A stretch of 64,000 bases of DNA from Muribaculaceae bacterium Isolate-037 (Harlan) (GCA_003762615.1 RIAZ01000008.1:1-64000); one strand, 5' to 3'; shown: positions 24,912-34,599, counted from the stretch's first letter. The notes: generated by a model from the sequence alone, not told the origin. Program-made: numbers and translations.

Positions 24912-24913
24912 TC

Positions 24914-25462
24914 ATGACCAGACAGGAATTCCAAGACAGATGCAGAGTTAGAAAACTTAGTATCGGAGAATCTATTGTTACGTTTGATTGTGGAGATGAT
25001 GACCTAAATGATTTTTTAATAAATGAAGCTAAAAATTTCAGGGATGCATTATTATCTGTAACATACGTAGTTGAAGACAAACAGACCTACGATATATTAG
25101 CATATTTCAGTCTCAGCAATGATAAAATATCCATCTCAGATTTCGAGAACAAAACAGAGTTCAATAGATTCAGGAAACATAAATTCGTTAATGAAAAAAG
25201 ATTGAGAAGTTATCCTGCAATCAAAATTGGACGTTTGGCAATTGCTACGAGTGCACAACACCAATCAATAGGAACCTATCTTCTTGAATTTATTGAAGAT
25301 TATTTCATTATTGACAATAAATCCGGATGCCGCTTTATCACTGTAGATGCATACATAAATGCCATTCCTTTCTATATCAAGAATAATTATCAGTTTTTAA
25401 ATAATGATGACGAAGATAAAAAAACAAGAGTCATGTATTTTGATTTAGCTTCTCTTCTTTAA
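24914..25462 (+). CDS. GNAT acetyltransferase, predicted toxin
   Basis: A 182-residue GCN5-related N-acetyltransferase. The fold is visible from the N-terminal FDCGDDDLNDFLINEAK, the central beta strand AIKIGRLAIATSAQ with the acetyl-CoA loop QHQSIGTYLLEFI (the first glycines of the usual Q-G-x-G-x-G loop are replaced by His/Ser), and the C-terminal FITVDAYINAIPFYIKNNYQF. This layout is that of TacT/AtaT-type toxins, which acetylate aminoacyl-tRNA and stop translation. Pairing with a small upstream gene 2 bp away supports a toxin role. Low G+C and the flanking direct repeats suggest the module was acquired. Confidence 0.82.
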   Translation: MTRQEFQDRCRVRKLSIGESIVTFDCGDDDLNDFLINEAKNFRDALLSVTYVVEDKQTYDILAYFSLSNDKISISDFENKTEFNRFRKHKFVNEKRLRSYPAIKIGRLAIATSAQHQSIGTYLLEFIEDYFIIDNKSGCRFITVDAYINAIPFYIKNNYQFLNNDDEDKKTRVMYFDLASLL

Positions 25463-25502
25463 GTAAACCTTCCGGGAGGAATAGGAATATGGTATAACTT
25501 GA

Positions 25503-25532
25503 TTTGAGATACATATTTTTTTATTACTTTTG
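25503..25532 (+). promoter_or_regulatory. Promoter of the SGNH hydrolase gene
   Basis: TTTG (25503-25506) and TACTTTTG (25525-25532) with an 18-bp spacer match the Bacteroidales consensus well. The -7 half lies in the 29-bp repeat shared with 24629-24657. Confidence 0.65.
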
Positions 25533-25544
25533 TAGGAATTATAT
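25516..25544 (+). repeat. 29-bp direct repeat, right copy
   Basis: Perfect copy of 24629-24657, 887 bp away in direct orientation, starting with seven Ts. Recombination between the copies would remove the toxin-antitoxin module and leave one promoter in front of the SGNH hydrolase gene. Confidence 0.75.
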
Positions 25545-25560
25545 CTATACTGTCTTTATT

Positions 25561-26265
25561 ATGAGAAAATGTATCTTGAAGGTTGCGGCTATCGTTATCG
25601 CCGCTTTATTTGCCGTGTCTCTACCATCTCAAGCCCAAAGCCGGAAGGGTGTCTCTATTCTCGGTGACTCTTACTCCACTTTTGAGAATATGGTGGAACC
25701 GGCGGGGAATGCTCTCTGGTATTTCAAGAAACCGGATCCTAAGCTGACTGACGTGAATGACGTGAAACAGACATGGTGGCATATCTTCATATCGGAGAAC
25801 GGCTATCGCCTCGTACAAAATAATTCTTTCTCAGGCTCCACAATCTGTAATACCGGTTACGATGGTGCCGACTATTCCGACCGTTCGTTTATAACACGTA
25901 TGGACAACATCGGTAGTCCGGATATTCTTTTCATATTCGGTGCGACAAACGACTCTTGGGCAAATGCACCCATCGGTGAGTTTGTATGGAGTGACTGGAC
26001 TCCGGAGCAACTGAAGTCATTCCGTCCGGCTCTCGCATATATGCTCTCTCACGTGAAGGACCGCTATCCCAACACGGATATAGTCTATCTCATCAACGAT
26101 GGTCTTAAACCGGAGATCACATCCTCAATCATCGAGGCATGCAACCGCTATTCCATCCCCTACATTGAATTGAAGGAGATTGACAAGACAGCCGGACACC
26201 CCAACCGACACGGCATGCGACAGATCGCCGACCAGATCAAAGCCAACCCCTACTTCCGCCATTAA
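25561..26265 (+). CDS. Exported SGNH/GDSL-family hydrolase
   Basis: A 234-residue protein starting at the ATG at 25561, which opens a clear signal peptide (MRKCILKVAAIVIAALFAVS, cleavage after QAQ). An in-frame start at 25504 would add 19 residues overlapping the promoter and is unlikely. SGNH blocks are present: GDSYS with the nucleophile Ser, FSGSTIC, FGATNDSW with the Asn, and the C-terminal HPNRHGMRQIAD. Such enzymes remove acyl or acetyl esters from lipids or glycans in the periplasm or at the surface. It lies next to the xyloglucan locus, so a role as an acetyl-xyloglucan esterase is possible but not shown by motif. Confidence 0.82.
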   Translation: MRKCILKVAAIVIAALFAVSLPSQAQSRKGVSILGDSYSTFENMVEPAGNALWYFKKPDPKLTDVNDVKQTWWHIFISENGYRLVQNNSFSGSTICNTGYDGADYSDRSFITRMDNIGSPDILFIFGATNDSWANAPIGEFVWSDWTPEQLKSFRPALAYMLSHVKDRYPNTDIVYLINDGLKPEITSSIIEACNRYSIPYIELKEIDKTAGHPNRHGMRQIADQIKANPYFRH

Positions 26266-26737
26266 CCCACGGAGATAAATTCACCACTAAGCACACGGCG
26301 GTTGAATCACCACTAAGCACACGGAGAGCACGGAGTTTTTTATTCTTTCATAAATTCTCCGCGCTCTCTGCGTTCTCCGCGGTTAATACACCACCAATGA
26401 CTCTGCGGTTAAAGCACCACTAAGCACACGGAGAGCACGGAGATTTTTATAATTTCTCCGTGCTCTCTGCGCTCTCTGCGGTTAAGCTACCACAAATGTC
26501 TCTGCGGTTGAAACACCACTAAGCACACGGAGAGCACGGAGGATTTTTTTAATTTCTCCGTGCTCTCTGCGCTCTCTGCGGTTAAGCCACCACAAATGTC
26601 TCTGCGGTTCAATCACCACTAAGTACACGGCGGTTGAAGCACCACTAAGCACACGGAGAGCACGGAGATTTTTTATAATTTCTCCGTGCTCTCCGCGCTC
26701 TCCGCGGTTGATATACCTGCGGTTAAATCGGTGATGG
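26266..26737. repeat. Array of four long hairpin repeats between convergent genes
   Basis: Four units of about 71-79 bp at 26308-26386, 26415-26485, 26514-26585 and 26640-26710, plus two left-arm fragments at 26282-26305 and 26613-26636. Each unit reads caccactaagcacacggaga, more C/G-rich arm, an A/T-rich spacer, then the complementary arm ending in gcggttaa, so every unit can form a long hairpin. The array sits between the stops of the SGNH hydrolase and GH3 genes and may act as a bidirectional terminator or a REP-like repeat. It is not CRISPR: units are imperfect and spacers are not unique sequence. Confidence 0.85.
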
Positions 26738-28990
26738 TTATTTATAGTCGAAGAGGATGCTGTGGCGGATGTCGGTGGAGGATGAGCCGACGTGCGCCTT
26801 AAACTTACCCGGTTCAACTACCCATGAATGTGACTTGTCGTCAAAATATTTCAATGCGTCAGGAGTAATCTCAAATTTCACAGTCCCCGTCTCCCCCGGT
26901 GCGAGCTTTATCTTAGAGAACCCTTTCAACTCTTTCACCGGACGCGGCAACGACGATTTAAGATCGGATATGTAAAGTTCAACTATCTCACTACCCTCTC
27001 GACCACCCTTGTTGGTCACAGGCACCTCCACCGTGATCTTACCATTTTCACTGATCGTATTCCCCGAAACAACCGGTTTGCCATACTCAAACTCCGTATA
27101 GCTCAACCCATGTCCGAACGGGAACAATGCCGGTATCTTCTTCGTATCGTGCCAACGATAACCTACAAGAATATCCTCCTTATACGTCTCCTTCGGATTC
27201 TTGCCACCCTCTATCACCGAGCCGGGTATGGCAACCACATCAACATCACCGCTCTCAATTCCCGGATACGCCTCCGCACCGAATGAGTTGGCTCCGCAAT
27301 CCTCTATCTTTACAGGTATGGAATAAGGCAGTTTGCCGGACGGATTGACCTTACCGGAAATCACGTCTGCCATAGTCGCACCACCCATAGTGCCGAGATA
27401 AGAGGTGTGGAGTATTGCCGGCACATCCTTCACCCAAGGCATGGCATAAGCATTGCCAGATATATTGGAGATGATGACGTTCTTATTCACCTTCAGCAGT
27501 TCGGAGATAAGTTCGTTCTGACCGAATGGCAACTCATACTCCCTGCGGTCTGTGCTCTCGCAATCCTGCCATGAGTTCTTGTTGAGCCCACCGATGTAAA
27601 TAACCACGTCGGCATCCTTAGCCATCTCCACAGCCTCATTTCGGAGTGAATCCTGCACCTCTGCCGGCACTATATCCTCAGCCTCATATAATGTGCGTCC
27701 GCATGAATAGCCGGGGGCATACTTCACCCGATCACCATATACTGCCTGCAACGCGGAGAGTGGCGACACGTAATCCTTCGGTTTCAGTTCGGAGGAACCG
27801 CCGCCATCCGTAAGACGACGCACGGCATTGTCGCCTACTACAAGAATCGTGCCCTTGAAATCGGGTGAAAGCGGCAAGATTCCGTTATTCTTCAGAAGCA
27901 CCACCGACTCATCACCTATAGCCTTCGCTGCTGCATAATGCTCCGGCGAACATATCGAGCCGAAAGGCTTGTCGGTGTTCATCGCGGTGCGGAAGATAAG
28001 GCGGAGTATATTGCGTGCCTTGTCATCAAGAGTAGACATCGGCACCTCACCCTTCCCAAGCATCTCACGATAGGGGCGGGCAAGATAATAATCATCATAG
28101 CCGAACGCACTCTCCGAGGTCAGACCGTTGGTGTAGGAACCCATCTCTATGTCAAGACCATTGAGGGCTGCCTCCTTAGTGTCGTGTGCGCCACCCCAGT
28201 CTGTGATAACCACGCCGTCGAAATCCCATTCCCCGCGCAATATATCCTGAAGCAGACGCTCGTTGTGGCAGCAATGCTGACCCCAAATCTTATTGTAGGC
28301 ACCCATTATCGACCATGCACCGCCATCCTCAACTGCCTTCTTGAACGCAGGAAGATAGATCTCATACAGGGCACGGTCACTAAGGTCCACATCGACTGTG
28401 CCGCGCCATTGCTCCTGATTGTTGAGCGCAAAGTGTTTCACGCATGCAGCCACGCCATTCTTCTGAAGCTCCTTAACGTAAGGCACAACCATCTCCCCTG
28501 CCAGATACGGATCCTCACCCATATACTCGAAGTTACGTCCGTTGAGAGGAGTGCGGTAGATATTCACGCCCGGACCGAGCAGCACATCCTTCTCGCGATA
28601 GCGTGCCTCCTCGCCGATAGCCTTGCCATATACCCCGGCAAGCTCCGGATTCCAAGTGGCGGCAAGTGCCGTCAATGCCGGAAACGCCGTGATTGAATCA
28701 TTGGTCCAGTCGGCATACGCCCATGAGTTCCATGAGATCTCCGCACGTACGCCGTGAGGACCGTCGCTCATCCATATCTCAGGTATGCCGAGACGCGGCA
28801 CGCCCGGCGATGAGAACTTGCTCTGTGCATGACACATAGCAACCTTCTCCTCCATTGTCATACGCTTCAATGCATCCTCCACACGATCCTCGATCGGTGC
28901 CTTCGGATCCAAATATACCGGGGTCGAAGCCCCTGCGGTCAGGATTCCTCCTGCTATAACCATAGTAGTCAAACGATTTTTTAAATTCAT
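26738..28990 (-). CDS. GH3 beta-glucosidase of the xyloglucan locus
   Basis: A 750-residue GH3 enzyme starting at the ATG at 28990, which opens the signal peptide MNLKNRLTTMVIAGGILTAGA; an in-frame start at 29068 would overlap the GH2 gene. The N-terminal barrel has the substrate motif VKHF (185-187) and the nucleophile Asp264 in VITDWGGAHD. The alpha/beta sandwich domain and a C-terminal fibronectin III-like domain follow. It removes beta-linked glucose from the non-reducing end of oligosaccharides. In this locus the natural step is trimming the glucan backbone after GH31 removes xylose. It is third in the GH31-GH2-GH3 operon, 55 bp after GH2, and probably periplasmic. Confidence 0.92.
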   Translation of the reverse strand: MNLKNRLTTMVIAGGILTAGASTPVYLDPKAPIEDRVEDALKRMTMEEKVAMCHAQSKFSSPGVPRLGIPEIWMSDGPHGVRAEISWNSWAYADWTNDSITAFPALTALAATWNPELAGVYGKAIGEEARYREKDVLLGPGVNIYRTPLNGRNFEYMGEDPYLAGEMVVPYVKELQKNGVAACVKHFALNNQEQWRGTVDVDLSDRALYEIYLPAFKKAVEDGGAWSIMGAYNKIWGQHCCHNERLLQDILRGEWDFDGVVITDWGGAHDTKEAALNGLDIEMGSYTNGLTSESAFGYDDYYLARPYREMLGKGEVPMSTLDDKARNILRLIFRTAMNTDKPFGSICSPEHYAAAKAIGDESVVLLKNNGILPLSPDFKGTILVVGDNAVRRLTDGGGSSELKPKDYVSPLSALQAVYGDRVKYAPGYSCGRTLYEAEDIVPAEVQDSLRNEAVEMAKDADVVIYIGGLNKNSWQDCESTDRREYELPFGQNELISELLKVNKNVIISNISGNAYAMPWVKDVPAILHTSYLGTMGGATMADVISGKVNPSGKLPYSIPVKIEDCGANSFGAEAYPGIESGDVDVVAIPGSVIEGGKNPKETYKEDILVGYRWHDTKKIPALFPFGHGLSYTEFEYGKPVVSGNTISENGKITVEVPVTNKGGREGSEIVELYISDLKSSLPRPVKELKGFSKIKLAPGETGTVKFEITPDALKYFDDKSHSWVVEPGKFKAHVGSSSTDIRHSILFDYK

Positions 28991-29045
28991 TATTCCGATT
29001 GAATTTTTATAGTCAGTTCCTTTTGAAGTATTCATACTTCCAGTC

Positions 29046-31568
29046 TCATCTTGCGGCGACAGTGACATCTCCAGACTTCAACCCGGCAGATTTCGCCGTC
29101 ACCTTTATATCGCCCCTCTTACCCGTGTTCTGCACAATAAGCAAAGCCTTTCCGTTGAATGCCTTGCGCTTATCTGACTTGAACGGTTCGAGCGACACGG
29201 GGCTACCGTTGTCGACGCCCACATTCTTTCCGGCTCCCTCTACAGAAAACTCAATCTCGTTATCTGCAACGGGACAGACATTACCTTTATTGTCTACAAT
29301 CTCCGCCGTGATGTAGCAAAGATCCTCACCGTCGGCATTTATCTCGCTGCGGTCTGCTGTCAGTCTCACGGCATACGGTTCGGATGCAGTACGCACCACG
29401 TCGCGCTTCACCTCGCGCCCGGACTTTCGGCTCACTGCCTCCAGCTCTCCCGGCACGAACGGCACTCGCCAGCTGACGTGGTAGCTACCCTCCTCCGGAC
29501 GTTTCGCGCCAAGCGACTCCCCATTGAGATAGAGTTCCACCTCATCGGCATTGTTGAAATATGCCCACACATCGATCTCCTGACCCTCTTTCCAGTTCCA
29601 ATGCGGGAAGAGATGGAGCACGTCGAGATCCGGACGCCAGCGGCTCTGATACATATAATATGAATCCTTCGGGAATCCGGCAAGATCCACTATGCCGAAA
29701 TAGGAGCTTCTTGCAGGCCATCCGTAAGGGGTCGGCTCGCCGAGATAGTCGAAGCCTGTCCATACGAACTGACCCATGATGAAATCATTATCCTCCACAT
29801 GGCGCATTGTCCCCTCATGGGTGTTACCCCACGGCACGTGGCAATTGTCGTATGATGAGCAGGCAAACGATTCGTCGTAGAAAGGCTTGTCCCAGCGTTC
29901 AGGCCATACGTACATGCTGTCGGAGGGCATACGGTAGTAACCTCGCGTCTGGAGTGCCGACACGCTCTCCGTGATGATAAACGGCTTGCCCGGGAAATTC
30001 TTGGGCACATCCTTAAACCAGTCGTCATGATAATTGAAGCCTATTATGTCGAGTGCTCCCGAACGGAAGAGATGATTCCCGGGATCCGGCTCATTACATC
30101 CCGCAGTCACAGGGCGCGTGGGGTCAAGCTCTCGCGTCATGTCGGCAAGTTTCTTCGTCAGGAGCGAATTGACCGACATCGGGGCTTCCTTATCGGCAAG
30201 CATATCCTTCCCATGACCGAAATTCAGTATGAGATTCGCTTCGGCAAGCGAAAGGGTATCAGCCTGCGCGTCGCTCCACTGCTCAAGCACCTCATTGCCG
30301 ATGCTCCACATTATAATGGAGGGATGATTGCGGTCGCGAACCACAAGATCAGTCAGATCGCGTTCGTGCCATTCCGGGAAATATCGTGCATAGTCGTGCG
30401 ACGTCTTTTTCTTACGCCACATGTCAAACGTCTCATCCATCACCATCATACCCATCGAATCGCAAAGTTCAAGGAGTTCGGGAGCCGGAGGATTGTGGGA
30501 TGAACGCACGGCATTCGCCCCCATCTCCTTCAGTATCCTCAGCTGGCGTGCGATTGCGGCACGGTTGACCACCGCACCGAGTGCCCCCGCATCATGATGC
30601 AGGCAGACGCCATTGATCTTCAGCCTCTCACCATTGAGTGAAAAACCTTTCTCTGCGTCAAACTCAAGGCTGCGGAATCCGGTCTTTGTCTCATAGCGGT
30701 CAACTGTCACGCCATCCACGTTCACCTCGCTCACCACAGTGTAAAGATAAGGCGTCTTTACCGACCATAACGACGGGGAAACCACGTCAAGAGGCTGCGC
30801 CACCTCCACCTTGCATTTCGGGGATAGTTCAACAGGCGACGCAACCGAAGCCACGACCTTCCCGTCGGCATCGACCACACTTGTGGTGAGTTCTGCCTTT
30901 ACATCCTTATCACCCGTATTCTCCACATTCGTAAGCACCGTCAGCCGGGCATTATCCGGAGTGACGCTATCCTGACGCACAAACGTGCCCCATTGTGCCA
31001 CGTGAACAGGGTCAAGTGCCCGAAGCCACACATGGCGGTAGATTCCGCATCCGCTGTACCATCTTGAATTCGGCTGCTCGGCATTGTCCACCCTTACAGC
31101 TATCACATTCTCTCCCGGCTTCAGCCACGGAGTGAGATCATAGCTGAACGAGGCATAACCATACGGACGCGTGCCGAGGTCATGACCGTTGATATAGACC
31201 GTGGCATTCATGTATGCCCCGTCGAAATCCACGTATATACATTTCCCCTTCATTGAGGCGGGGAGAGTGAACGTCTTGCGATACCACCCCACTCCGCCGG
31301 GGAGTGCGCCACCACCGGTGCCCGACGGGTTATCCTCACTGAAACTACCCTCTATCGCCCAATCATGCGGGAGGTCGAGGTCACGCCATGAAGAGTCGTC
31401 AAAATCGGGTGAGGAAAAACTTGTGGAGTCGCCAGGCTGGGTGGATAAGGTGAATTTCCACCCCTTGTCGAACGACACCGATCTGCTGTCAGCCCCGGTG
31501 CGGGAACATCCCCCGCACCAGAGCAGACACAGGCAAATCAAAATGAGACCTGATAATATATTTCTCAT
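29046..31568 (-). CDS. GH2 beta-galactosidase of the xyloglucan locus
   Basis: An 840-residue GH2 enzyme with a lipoprotein-like signal (LLWCGGC, Cys18 or Cys21). A sugar-binding domain at about 30-195 is followed by an immunoglobulin-like domain and the TIM barrel with acid/base Glu426 in WSIGNEVLEQW and nucleophile Glu534 in IITESVSALQ; beta-rich C-terminal domains complete it. In this setting it would remove galactose from xyloglucan side chains, as GH2 enzymes do in characterised Bacteroides xyloglucan loci. The start ATG overlaps the GH31 stop by 4 bp, so the genes are translationally coupled. Another beta-linked sugar specificity cannot be excluded from sequence. Confidence 0.92.
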   Translation of the reverse strand: MRNILSGLILICLCLLWCGGCSRTGADSRSVSFDKGWKFTLSTQPGDSTSFSSPDFDDSSWRDLDLPHDWAIEGSFSEDNPSGTGGGALPGGVGWYRKTFTLPASMKGKCIYVDFDGAYMNATVYINGHDLGTRPYGYASFSYDLTPWLKPGENVIAVRVDNAEQPNSRWYSGCGIYRHVWLRALDPVHVAQWGTFVRQDSVTPDNARLTVLTNVENTGDKDVKAELTTSVVDADGKVVASVASPVELSPKCKVEVAQPLDVVSPSLWSVKTPYLYTVVSEVNVDGVTVDRYETKTGFRSLEFDAEKGFSLNGERLKINGVCLHHDAGALGAVVNRAAIARQLRILKEMGANAVRSSHNPPAPELLELCDSMGMMVMDETFDMWRKKKTSHDYARYFPEWHERDLTDLVVRDRNHPSIIMWSIGNEVLEQWSDAQADTLSLAEANLILNFGHGKDMLADKEAPMSVNSLLTKKLADMTRELDPTRPVTAGCNEPDPGNHLFRSGALDIIGFNYHDDWFKDVPKNFPGKPFIITESVSALQTRGYYRMPSDSMYVWPERWDKPFYDESFACSSYDNCHVPWGNTHEGTMRHVEDNDFIMGQFVWTGFDYLGEPTPYGWPARSSYFGIVDLAGFPKDSYYMYQSRWRPDLDVLHLFPHWNWKEGQEIDVWAYFNNADEVELYLNGESLGAKRPEEGSYHVSWRVPFVPGELEAVSRKSGREVKRDVVRTASEPYAVRLTADRSEINADGEDLCYITAEIVDNKGNVCPVADNEIEFSVEGAGKNVGVDNGSPVSLEPFKSDKRKAFNGKALLIVQNTGKRGDIKVTAKSAGLKSGDVTVAAR

Positions 31569-34447
31569 AACCTGATCTCGGTCTTTGAACCTGAATACTT
31601 AACTTCTTTACCTTTTACATCGCGTGAATATCCTACCGGAGTCTCAGGCGACACTTTCACCACGTTGAAGGTGCGCTCCTTCAGCATTCCGGGGAACTCA
31701 CCCTTGCGGTCACCGATAGTAAGCGTCTGCGTTGCATTGTCGAATGAGAACGGAATCATGCTGTAGCTGCCCTTCTCATAGTTATAGTTGACGTTCTCAT
31801 CCTCATATAGAGTGAACTCTCCGTTCTCCCCTGTGTAGACATAGAGATTGATCACGTCTGCCGCTTTCTCATCAGCATACTGCATTGCCGGACCGAACGG
31901 CACAATCGCGCCGGAACGCACATAGAGCGGCATACGCCCGTAGGGTGCCGGAGCCACCTTTGTCTCTCCGCCGGCTGAGACCTCTTTACCTGTATAGAAA
32001 TCATACCAAAGGGAACCTTTCGGGAAATAGACCTCACGGTCGCGAGCCCCATACTCATACACCGGTGCCACAAGAAACGCATTACCAAACATATATTGGT
32101 CGCCAATGCCGCGTGTGGCAAGGTCTGACGTGAAGTCCATCACCATCGGACGCATCACCGTGTAGTCATTGAAGTGGGTCATACCCGCCATTGAATATAT
32201 GTAGGGCATCATGTCGTAGCGAAGATTCGTGTAATACACCACCGACTCGTAGGCGGGATGATTCTCCGGCGCGATATTGAATATCTCGCGGTAGGGCCAC
32301 TGTCCGTGCGCACGGAAGAGCGGAGAGAATGCACCAAACTGATACCAGCGGGTGTTGAGCTCACGCCATTCCTTGAGGTCGGCATTCTCCTTCCCTGTCT
32401 GATAGAACTCCTGCTGACCCTTCACGTAGCGGTCTTCCACGCAGAATCCGCCTATGTCCATTGTCCACCAGGGCACGCCGCTCATCGAGAAGTTAAGACC
32501 GGCAGATATCTGAGCCTTCATATCCTCCCAACGTGTGGCGATGTCGCCGCTCCACGTAGCCGTGGAATAACGCTGCTGTCCGGCAAATCCGGAACGGGTC
32601 AAAAGGAACACTCGCTTGTCGGGATCCACGCCACGCTGACCGTTGTAGATGGCATCGGCATTCATCAGCGCGTAGGCATTGAAATATTTTGTAGAGGGTC
32701 CCAACGCTGTCGGGGTGATAAGATCCTTGCGATACTGGATATCGGTGCAGTCGCGGATATTCGGTTCGGAAGCATCCATCCACCATGCGTCGATTCCGAG
32801 AGGCATGTAGTGGTCGTTGATCTGATTCCAGAAGAGTTTGCGGGCATCCGCATCGTATGCGTCATAGAATGAGCTGAGATAGCCGGGACCAACCCAGTCG
32901 CGTATGCTGTCCTGAACGGGGAGCTTATACATCCAGCCATTCTTGTCAAATTCCTTATAATGCTCTGTGGTCACGTAGAACTTGGGCCATACCGAGATCA
33001 TCACCCTTGCATTCATGTCGTGGATAGTGTCAACCATCCCCTTGGGGTCGGGGAAACGTGCGCGGTCAAACTCATGGCTTCCCCATGAATCCTCCTTCCA
33101 GTGAAGCCAGTCGATGACGATATTGTCGATAGGTATGCCGCGTTTGCGGAACTCTGCAAGCGTAGAGAGTACCTCCTGCTGGGTGTTGTATTTCTCACGG
33201 CTCTGCCAATAGCCCATCGCCCATTTCGGCATCACAGGAGCCTTACCGGTCAGTGTGCGGTAGCCGGAGATGACGTCATCCATGTCGTCGCCATAGATGA
33301 AATAATAGTCAATGCCGTTCTGCATCTCACCCCACCAGCTCATGTTCATCTGCTCCTTCGGATCGCGTGGGTCATACACGCGAAGTCCGCAGTAAGCCAC
33401 AGATCCGTTAGGTTCCCACTCTATCTTGATGGGCACCCGTTTACCCCCCTCAAGATTCACAGAGAATTTATAGCTGTTGGGATTCCATGCCGTGCGCCAA
33501 CGCTCCGGCACCACCTCCTTATTGTCGACATACACTTTCTGATAGCCGGAATAATAGAGTATGAACTTATATTCACCGCTCTTCTCCGCCTCTATTGCGC
33601 CCTCGTAGGTGACATGGCTACCGGCGAAATTGAAATTCTGCGGAAGATTGACCACGTGGGCAAGATCCCCTCTCTTCAGATGCTCGAAATAGATGGAATC
33701 CTCACGCTGCACGAGTGTGGTCTCCGACGGGTTTGCCGGAACGTAAGTGCCTGTCAAGGCACCCTCCTTACCATCCTTGTCAAACAGCTTGAATACTCCG
33801 CCGAGCTGCTTGTAGCCGTCGGGATTACCCCAGCGGCAAAGTGAGTAGCTGTCCCAAAGTATGCCATAGTTATCGGTAGAGACCACGAATGGCACCGACA
33901 CCTTCGTGTTGTACTGGAACAGTTCCTCGTTCTTACCTTTATAGTTGAATTCATCGCTCTGATGCTGTCCGAGTCCGTAGATGCCCTCCTCTTCGGAAAG
34001 CGACTCAAATTCCTGACGCACCGTGTAGCCTTTCGTACCCTCCACCTCTATCGGGGAGAACTCTCTGCCACCGTCAGCTTCCGACACCACCAGACGACCC
34101 GAAAGATCGTAGAATTTCACATCGCCCGTGGCTAATGAGACGGTGGCACGCACCGCAGAAGTCACCAACGAGACTGTGCTGTCGGTCTCCTCGACCTCAA
34201 ACTTTGTGGAACTCTCCGGTTTTAACACCACGAGGCTCTCATCTTCGGCAAATTTACTGTCGGGGGTTGCCGAGACACGTATGATTTTGTCGCCCCACAC
34301 CTGAAGACGCACTTTCCGCACGTCGTTCTCATTCTGCCGGTCAAGATTGACGGTTATCCCCATGCTGTCCTTCTCAATCTTTGAAGAACCACACGAAGCA
34401 ACTATTGCTGACGCAAGCAGTGCACATGTAAAGAAGGGTAATCTCAT
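31565..34447 (-). CDS. GH31 alpha-xylosidase with PA14 insertion
   Basis: A 960-residue GH31 lipoprotein. The chosen start at 34447 opens a lipobox signal (LASAIVASC, Cys19); an upstream in-frame ATG at 34495 adds 16 residues with no signal character. An N-terminal beta domain is followed by a PA14-like insertion at about 225-365 (TYEGAIEAEKSGEYKFILYYS), then the barrel with nucleophile Asp558 in AWWMDASEP and acid/base Asp635 in TWSGDIATRW. The PA14 insertion is typical of alpha-xylosidases that attack xyloglucan oligosaccharides, removing xylose from the non-reducing end. First gene of the minus-strand enzyme operon, preceded by a consensus promoter. Confidence 0.93.
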   Translation of the reverse strand: MRLPFFTCALLASAIVASCGSSKIEKDSMGITVNLDRQNENDVRKVRLQVWGDKIIRVSATPDSKFAEDESLVVLKPESSTKFEVEETDSTVSLVTSAVRATVSLATGDVKFYDLSGRLVVSEADGGREFSPIEVEGTKGYTVRQEFESLSEEEGIYGLGQHQSDEFNYKGKNEELFQYNTKVSVPFVVSTDNYGILWDSYSLCRWGNPDGYKQLGGVFKLFDKDGKEGALTGTYVPANPSETTLVQREDSIYFEHLKRGDLAHVVNLPQNFNFAGSHVTYEGAIEAEKSGEYKFILYYSGYQKVYVDNKEVVPERWRTAWNPNSYKFSVNLEGGKRVPIKIEWEPNGSVAYCGLRVYDPRDPKEQMNMSWWGEMQNGIDYYFIYGDDMDDVISGYRTLTGKAPVMPKWAMGYWQSREKYNTQQEVLSTLAEFRKRGIPIDNIVIDWLHWKEDSWGSHEFDRARFPDPKGMVDTIHDMNARVMISVWPKFYVTTEHYKEFDKNGWMYKLPVQDSIRDWVGPGYLSSFYDAYDADARKLFWNQINDHYMPLGIDAWWMDASEPNIRDCTDIQYRKDLITPTALGPSTKYFNAYALMNADAIYNGQRGVDPDKRVFLLTRSGFAGQQRYSTATWSGDIATRWEDMKAQISAGLNFSMSGVPWWTMDIGGFCVEDRYVKGQQEFYQTGKENADLKEWRELNTRWYQFGAFSPLFRAHGQWPYREIFNIAPENHPAYESVVYYTNLRYDMMPYIYSMAGMTHFNDYTVMRPMVMDFTSDLATRGIGDQYMFGNAFLVAPVYEYGARDREVYFPKGSLWYDFYTGKEVSAGGETKVAPAPYGRMPLYVRSGAIVPFGPAMQYADEKAADVINLYVYTGENGEFTLYEDENVNYNYEKGSYSMIPFSFDNATQTLTIGDRKGEFPGMLKERTFNVVKVSPETPVGYSRDVKGKEVKYSGSKTEIRL

Positions 34448-34569
34448 AATTATTAGGTAATGGTTAATTTCAAGGTTTGCATATCCGCTTTCCAACGCCG
34501 ATACCGCACATTATATATCATGCGATTATTGCGCGGCGGGAGGGAGCGGCAACTACAATATCGTATATG

Positions 34570-34599
34570 CAAAATTACCCATAACTACGCAATCACAAC
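34570..34599 (-). promoter_or_regulatory. Promoter of the GH31-GH2-GH3 operon
   Basis: On the minus strand TAATTTTG (34577-34570) matches the -7 box and GTTG lies 18 bp upstream (34599-34596). The TAATTTTGCA core also occurs at the SusC promoter of this locus (38987-38996), fitting joint control by the hybrid regulator. The leader would be about 115 nt. Confidence 0.6.

Noticed and set aside
26266-26737. Possible CRISPR array
   Set aside because: Units are imperfect, long and self-complementary, the intervals are not unique spacers of constant length, and no cas gene is present.
26482-26817. 111-residue minus-strand frame with repeated RRERREHGEI-like segments
   Set aside because: It is the translation of the hairpin repeat array plus the end of the GH3 gene in another frame; no start context or protein family.
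27938-28696. 252-residue plus-strand frame inside the GH3 gene
   Set aside because: Antisense shadow of a well-supported enzyme gene; composition not protein-like.
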